Origin: Ricinus communis
Taxonomy: Eukaryota; Streptophyta; Magnoliopsida; Malpighiales; Euphorbiaceae
Length of the DNA stretch: 64,000 bases
Direction: 5' to 3'
Assembly (NCBI RefSeq): GCF_019578655.1
Contig: NC_063265.1
Span: 16,416,285 to 16,480,284, forward strand
In this document: positions 60,613 to 64,000 of the stretch, piece by piece
Layout: each line of letters starts with the position of its first letter
How positions within the stretch are numbered: the stretch's first letter is position 1
Position numbers and translations under genes: made by a program
Notes under the pieces: generated by a model
Databases searched by the model: none
Told to the model about the DNA's origin: nothing
The model's input: the letters and a program-made list of their open reading frames with translations, nothing else

Positions 60613-63600
60613 TTACCGCCAAGCTTCGGACAGCTCTGTCCTCGGATTTATGGAACCTACTATACCAGCTCCTTTGCTTTTCTCCACTGGTCCTGCTGCT
60701 CGAGCAATTGCTTGCTCAATCACTCTTTTGGATCCCTTTCTGGAATTTGAGTTACTAGATTGGCCAGTTCTGTTCTTGCACGTTCTTACTTGAACCCCTC
60801 TTGCTCTTGTAAAGCCACCCTCCAGATTTTCATTTGTTAATGCACTTACTTGAGATACAACTTCACAAGGACAATTATCAACCAAAGACCAGTTTCCTCC
60901 AGTGGGAATGTTCTCAATAGATGTCAGGAAATTTTGGCATCTACTTTCAGTTGTAGAATCATCTTGACTAGGTAGAGGAGGGCTCTCCATTGCAGGTTCT
61001 TCTGCGACAAAAATTTTCTCCTGTTCATTCCTTTCACTAGGTTGCTCATTAGCTTCTGGGAAAAATGGATGATAAGAGCTCTGGTGCCCATTTTCATCAG
61101 AGGGCTCAAGGTGAGAAACAGGAGCTGGTTCTAGCACAGATTCTTCTCTCGCCCGAAGTGTTCTAATGATAAGAGTCTTAAGAAAGTTCATCACTTGGAC
61201 AGCATACATCAATGCAGTTAATGGATCTGACATCTGTAACAAAATTACAAAGTTAAGAGGCAGTAACTGCAATTGGTCAAAAGTGTTGTTTCAGAAGAGA
61301 AGACTTGACAAATGGATCTGAAGAGCTTGGTATGCTATAAATGTTCTAATAATACTATTTTGACAGTTAGGTGCAGACCAAATGGATATGCAACGCTCTC
61401 CAACTAAGCAGTAACTCCAGTTATCTCTCATGGATATATCCCATAATTTTTGCATTTTAAGAAATTGATGTACAACCATCATTCATGAAGATGGCAAATA
61501 CAAGTATTATCAATTCTCAATTGAAGTCTTAGGGATTAGACAGGATAGTAATTAATAACCAGAATCCAATGCACGGAGTAGGATGTTTGTATTGTAAAAT
61601 TGGGCAATACATAACGTTTACTCACTTGAGTCATGTTCGGTGCAAAGACCATAGCAACATTGCGTGCATTCATCTTGTTCAGATGTTCCATTTGCGCAAC
61701 ATCAGCCATTAGGTTTATAGCCCAATCCAGCAGAGCAGCTTCTGTTGGGGGAAGGAGCCTTGCGAGTTGAACACATTCTTCCTCTGACTGAGATTGCATT
61801 ACCTGTTCCTGTGAAAGAGAGTCCAAAACACCAGTTGGGAGTTCTCTAAACCAAGCCTGCAACATTTACAAAAATAAAAAATTATCATGTCGACCAGGGA
61901 GGATAGTCAACATACAGTTGACAAAACTCATTTATGGGCAGCATGAAGGGGTGTAGCTCAGAGCCAAAAAGATAGATCTTTGATTGTTTGGGATAGTCAT
62001 CAGAGAGAAAGTATGTGAAAATTTAATCTTAGGGGACATTATAGATCGGGAAAAGCTACAGGATTTGTTATAGACAACCTTACGCATATATGAATCAGAA
62101 GTTGATGAGCTCAAAAGGAGCTGTTCGAAAAAAATTGATAAATACCTTTATAAGACCTGCCAAGCAGTGCACATCAATGTCCTCTGGGACCACTCCCCTA
62201 TTTAATTGTTCCCTAACATACTCCTCCTGGCTATTCTCTGCATTAATTCTAAAAATTCCTTCTGCCTGTACAATTCAAGTCACTAAGTCAGAAGACCAAT
62301 TCCTGTAAAATTTAGATATATATGCAATTCCAAGACCAAAATAATAAGGATATTCTACCTCTTTATCCTAAAGAAATTAGCCACCTACTTTTCATACAAC
62401 TTAAAAACTACCAAAATATGAGCTCCCACACCAAATGAACAATGTCATACGGTGCATCTAGGAGGTAGCTGATTCTATTCAATTTATGTGGCACATGTGA
62501 CAGAAGGACAAATACCTGCAAACCTCCCTGGGCATACAGTTGCCTTTGCATCATCAAGAGTATTGTGGGCACACTATTCCCTCTGGAGTCATATGAGAGC
62601 TGCATGGATTCGGTTGAAACCCCAAAAACAGTTGCACTACAGATAGAGGGTAATGCCAATAATAAGGATTCAGCTTTAGACAAAGACATCCAGTCTCAGA
62701 CAGAAGAAAGAAACTCTATATACGCTCGTGAAGGGAGGAATAACTCTTTTCATCTTTTAATAATCCTTCTATAACATTACATGGATACAAGTTAATATCA
62801 CCAGATGATATGCTGCATACACATGAATATGAGTTACTTCTGATGTTAGGGTTAGGAAAATGACTTTCAATAAATTATCCAATTAAGTCATAGGTGACTC
62901 ATTAAAGGAGGAATATTTGAGAAATGAGGATAGTAAAATATTAAAGACATGATTGTGACATCAAGAGGACAATGCTTATAATTATCCCTTATTGTCAGCA
63001 GAGTTTTCAAAGCAGATAAATGAAGAAAATCCTGTATGAGCCTGCCACAATACAGTGAGCAAGTGGACAATTCAGATAATTGCCAAAGCTTTACGAGGAT
63101 AGATAATACTCAAACTTTAAAGTTGAGTTAAACCAAGGTCTCAGATATGAGTTCCAATAGAGTTCACCAATTTAGCCCATGGCATAATACAAAAATGGTA
63201 GCCGCAACTTAAGATTCAAGAGCCTAGAGCATTTAACAAATCATTAGTATCCTCAGAAACAAGACATACCATAGATGAACATAATATAGACAAGTATCCT
63301 CTGATACAAAAGTGAACATGTAAGAAAGTTCTGAAGCATTTACAACTGTTGGAGACTCCATTGTTTTGCAAGAAGTGTACCTCCTTTGACAATTAAAGGA
63401 AGAGAATCCACTGAAATAATCAGTACCAATCTCTGAGACTGGTGGGCATGTGTAAATTTCTAAAGGCCTTGACAATTTTTTTTTCTTTCGTTGAAACATA
63501 ATCATAGCAGGTAAATAGTCATTCCAAAACATCAATATAAATGATGGTACAAATACAGTCTTAAATTCTCTTTGAACTGAAGAGCAGCATAGAAGCCCAT

Positions 63601-64000
63601 GCTACATATCTGACAGTTTCTCATCACTTGCCTACATAATTTGTCAAAGCTCCCATCAAATTTGCCTTTTCCCCCTCTGAAAATACCCTATTTACTTTCT
63701 ACAGAAATGGAAACTCGTGCTTAAACAAAATGGACAATGAAGCAAAAGAAATACTTGGTACACCAGAAAAGAGGAGTGAAATTTGAGATAGGTATGACTC
63801 AAACAATTCTATACAGCCAATTAATTCAAGGAAGAAGCAGAGCAGCTAATAAATCTAATAGCACGAATAGAGTCTCAACAAATAGAGGAAGTAATCAATT
63901 TGAATTGTCAAAATGCCCCAAAAACGGAAGGAAACCAAGTTTCCTAGAAAAAGAACTGACCTGGCACTGGGAGCTCTTCTTGGAACTTCAGGCTCAAACT
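60613..64000 (-). CDS. ROP GTPase-activating protein (CRIB-RhoGAP), 3' part only
   Basis: Exons in the window (minus): 63961 to beyond 64000, 62516-62636, 62146-62265, 61626-61856, 60613-61233. The first visible exon (FEPEVPRRAPSAS) is the segment just after the CRIB motif in plant RopGAPs, so the CRIB domain and start lie outside. The RhoGAP domain follows: VFGVSTESMQLSYDSRGN, the arginine finger in GIFRIN, KMNARNVAMVFAPNMTQ and DPLTALMYAVQVMNFLKTLI. The tail is acidic, then basic and Ser-rich, as in this family. It switches off plant ROP/RAC small GTPases at the plasma membrane. Frames join intact to the stop at 60613. The 1324-nt first visible intron has no extra exon that I can support. 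Similar to At3g11490 and its paralogues. Confidence 0.92.

Noticed and set aside
60531..60758. Plus-strand frames at the end of the RopGAP gene
   Set aside because: They are antisense to the terminal coding exon and have no family resemblance.
1..64000. CRISPR arrays, riboswitches, bacterial-type operons
   Set aside because: None seen; the sequence is plant nuclear DNA.

Overview
This is nuclear DNA of a flowering plant. It shows GT-AG introns (some over 1 kb), plant-only gene families (PPR-DYW editing factor, ROP GAP, chloroplast SRP54, the RdDM remodeler DRD1/CHR35), very AT-rich gene deserts and small MITE-like elements in introns. Gene content and protein similarity fit a eudicot, probably a rosid; I cannot name a genus. 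No bacterial operon, CRISPR array or complete autonomous transposon is visible. Exon models were built by hand from splice sites and reading-frame continuity, not from transcripts.

Layout. 0.7-2.0 kb: a myristoylation-signal glutaredoxin-like protein (+). 4.8-8.5 kb: an 11-exon cucumisin-type subtilase (-). 11.4-13.6 kb: an F-box/DUF295 protein (+). 15.4-20.8 kb: a three-RRM hnRNP Q/LIF2-like protein (-). About 21.6-21.9 kb: an organelle-like island carrying a trnH-GUG-like sequence. 23.0-24.5 kb: a truncated, frameshifted copy of the N-terminal half of DRD1. 28.0-34.9 kb: the full DRD1/CHR35-like SNF2 gene (+). 35-37.5 kb: gene-like or organelle-like fragments. 37.7-39.0 kb: RPA14/RPA3 (-). 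39.9-44.5 kb: plastid ABCB29-like half transporter (-). 45.3-46.1 kb: a small tail-anchored protein (-). 46.9-53.1 kb: cpSRP54 (-), head to head with an intronless MEF10-like PPR-DYW gene (53.5-55.4 kb, +). 56.7-59.5 kb: a 4'-phosphopantetheinyl transferase (-). 60.6 kb to the window end: the 3' part of a CRIB-RhoGAP (-).

The right half is gene-dense and rich in organelle biology: plastid ABC transporter, plastid SRP54, organelle RNA editing factor and PPTase. It resembles two Arabidopsis neighbourhoods as I remember them, At5g03910-At5g03940 and At3g11460-At3g11490.

The most unusual locus is DRD1. There is a decayed partial copy 5 kb upstream. The full gene contains a 792-bp exon-plus-intron tandem duplication and a run of ~60-residue acidic repeats. 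It carries duplicated SUMO-interaction-like motifs ([10 protein letters not shown] and [10 protein letters not shown]). A 2-nt difference at the end of exon 4 means the homologous splice donor would break the frame, while a donor 10 nt upstream restores it. The summed model is about 1333 residues, against about 890 remembered for the Arabidopsis protein.
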